Below, piece by piece: positions 62,848 to 64,000 of a stretch of 64,000 bases of DNA (positions are counted from its first letter, which is position 1; each line of letters begins with the position of its first letter). A model generated the notes under the pieces. That model worked only from the letters and a program-made list of their open reading frames with translations, searched no databases and had not been told where the DNA came from. Source of the DNA: UBA9732 sp963649615 (GTDB lineage: Bacteria; Spirochaetota; Spirochaetia; Sphaerochaetales; Sphaerochaetaceae); the NCBI GenBank assembly GCA_963649615.1, contig CAVJIN010000001.1:29975-93974 (forward strand), in the 5' to 3' direction. Made by a program: the position numbers and the translations under genes.

Positions 62848-62866
62848 AGAGGTTTAAAAAACCTCT
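62848..62866. repeat. AGAGGTTT/AAACCTCT inverted repeat
   Basis: Perfect 8-base arms with a 3-base loop in the 193-bp gap between the lipoprotein and the convergent symporter; a copy of the dispersed family. Confidence 0.65.
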
Positions 62867-62915
62867 CTAATCAGTTTTTGAAAAGACAAGGCTCTTTTCT
62901 TTTTTGTTCTATCCG

Positions 62916-62949
62916 GAGTGGTTTTGCGTTGCTTACCACTCTATTTTTT
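62916..62949 (+). terminator. Terminator between lipoprotein and symporter genes
   Basis: GAGTGGT and ACCACTC pair around a 12-base loop and are followed by TATTTTTTA on the + strand; the T run touches the symporter stop. Confidence 0.7.
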
Positions 62950-63931
62950 ATGCTTCCTTTGGTAGCACTCGTTCAAAGTAAAATTTACTCATTAGTGCCG
63001 CCATGCTTTGTTGGAAAACAATTCCAAAGATACAAGGAAGAGAAGCTGCGGCGGGCAGGAATGAAATTGCCAATACTAAGGCAGCGCTTGTATTTCTCAT
63101 TGAAACAGAGAATGTCATAGAAATAGTTTTTTCCCTGTCTAACTTCATAAGCCTAGAGCAGAAGAAGCCAGAAGAGAATCCAATTACAACCATAAGGATG
63201 TTTCCAAGTCCAATTAAAAGGTACTGCCAAGAAGCATTAGCTATAATTGATGCTGCCTGTTGTGATGTGTTAATGATAATTACAAAGAAAATTAGCAACT
63301 TTGAAATTGGGTTTGTGATTGGACTCCAAAGCTTTTTAATGTTTGGGGCAAAGAAATGATTTGCAATTAATCCTAAGAAAGAAGGAATTAATACCATAAA
63401 AAGTAATGATTTCATCATCCCCAAGGAGTCAACGGCAATAGCTTCTCCGGTGTAAAGCTTGAGTATAAAAGGAGTTAATATTGGAGAAAGAAAGGAGTCT
63501 AATATAAGAACAGAGATTGAGGCGGCCATGTTTCCACAATAAATAGTTGTCCAAACAGTACTTACAACAGCTGTTGGAGTGGCTCTAAGTAAAATATATC
63601 CACTGATTATTTCCTTATTCCCATTAAAGAAGATGTGAGAAATGCCATAAGCAACAAGGGGCATAATAATATAACTTCCTAAAGCAAAGGATAATAAGAA
63701 AATTGGTTTTTTTAGTGCATCTCCAACTTCCTTAACACTAATTTTCATGGCTCCAAAAAAAGTCATAATTCCAAAAAGCCAGTTAACAGCTGGTTTCATC
63801 CAGGAAACACAGCTTCCCAAAATTAGACCAAGAACGACTGCAAGAGGAGTCATTACTGGCATCATATTATTAAGAAAAGTGTTTGATTTATTAAAAAAGG
63901 CAAGATTTGGTTCGTTTTTCATAGTTTGCAT
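62948..63931 (-). CDS. Bile acid:sodium symporter (BASS) family transporter
   Basis: A 327-residue membrane protein with about nine to ten helices. SMRNTSAALVLA and ATPTAVVSTVWT match conserved blocks of the BASS/SBF family. The substrate may be an organic anion; bile acid itself is not implied. The start is one of ATG 63931 or ATG 63922; TTGCTT and AATATA lie just upstream with no ribosome binding site. Confidence 0.82.
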   Translation of the reverse strand: MQTMKNEPNLAFFNKSNTFLNNMMPVMTPLAVVLGLILGSCVSWMKPAVNWLFGIMTFFGAMKISVKEVGDALKKPIFLLSFALGSYIIMPLVAYGISHIFFNGNKEIISGYILLRATPTAVVSTVWTTIYCGNMAASISVLILDSFLSPILTPFILKLYTGEAIAVDSLGMMKSLLFMVLIPSFLGLIANHFFAPNIKKLWSPITNPISKLLIFFVIIINTSQQAASIIANASWQYLLIGLGNILMVVIGFSSGFFCSRLMKLDREKTISMTFSVSMRNTSAALVLAISFLPAAASLPCIFGIVFQQSMAALMSKFYFERVLPKEA

Positions 63932-64000
63932 GTTGCTATATTGGTGTTTTCTTTCAACAAAAGCAAGATACTTTCTAGGTTGTTAAATCTTGAGGGATCT

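Noticed and set aside
62878..63120. 80-residue hydrophobic frame overlapping the BASS symporter end
   Set aside because: TTG start, no binding site, and it is mostly antisense to a well-supported gene and through a terminator.

Overview
The window looks like the replication-origin region of a host-associated spirochaete, most likely a Treponema-type bacterium. The grounds are low GC, the gyrB/gyrA and parA/parB block facing away from dnaA-dnaN-recF-dciA and rpmH-rnpA-yidC-jag, a DUF4416 protein, a split transketolase, a cyclophilin-FKBP fusion, and the general style of the outer-membrane and lipid enzymes. Species cannot be fixed from sequence alone. By eye the + strand is richer in C than G left of dnaA and richer in G than C to its right, even inside genes running against the trend, so replication probably starts near 34.5-36.3 kb.

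Left arm (1-34 kb): a cysteine-rich duplicated protein; split transketolase; a Wzi-like outer-membrane barrel and proS; adenosine deaminase; an ankyrin protein; an RNA cluster (tRNA-Ser CGA on +, tRNA-Ser GGA and SRP RNA on -); an iron-type ABC transporter whose binding-protein gene is cut off at its 5' end beside dnaX; dnaX-ybaB-recR; a DjlA-like co-chaperone and an MGH1-like glycosidase; divergent ygiQ and nagA-pepD; a SprT/YgjP-type metallopeptidase; hypB-hypA-traB; radA; the PPIase fusion; parB/parA with a perfect parS site; an Nfu protein; gyrA/gyrB.

Origin core and right arm (34-64 kb): dnaA, a DnaA-box-bearing spacer, dnaN-recF-dciA-ndk, rpmH overlapping rnpA, yidC-jag; then adenosine kinase, gpmI, lgt-Xaa-Pro aminopeptidase, a C-terminal processing protease, a second AT-rich spacer carrying DnaA-box-like repeats, rsmE, a DUF4143 ATPase remnant, a GH2 enzyme, an operon for membrane glycolipid synthesis (symporter, membrane protein, two glycosyltransferases), pth coupled to a very large GH13-type protein, DUF4416, a lipoprotein and a bile-acid:sodium-type symporter.

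The most striking pattern is in the promoters. At least seven genes (dnaX, ygiQ, nagA, parA, lgt, the S41 protease, pth; dnaA almost the same) have a -10 hexamer ending 6-7 bases before the start codon and no ribosome binding site, so their mRNAs should be leaderless, while many neighbours use strong Shine-Dalgarno sequences. A second pattern is a family of short AGAGGTTTT/AAAACCTCT inverted repeats scattered through intergenic DNA. No prophage, insertion sequence or CRISPR array was seen, and nothing here is clearly a new multi-gene system. The least explained items are the second DnaA-box site, the leaderless set, the rearranged junction at dnaX and the hairpin family.
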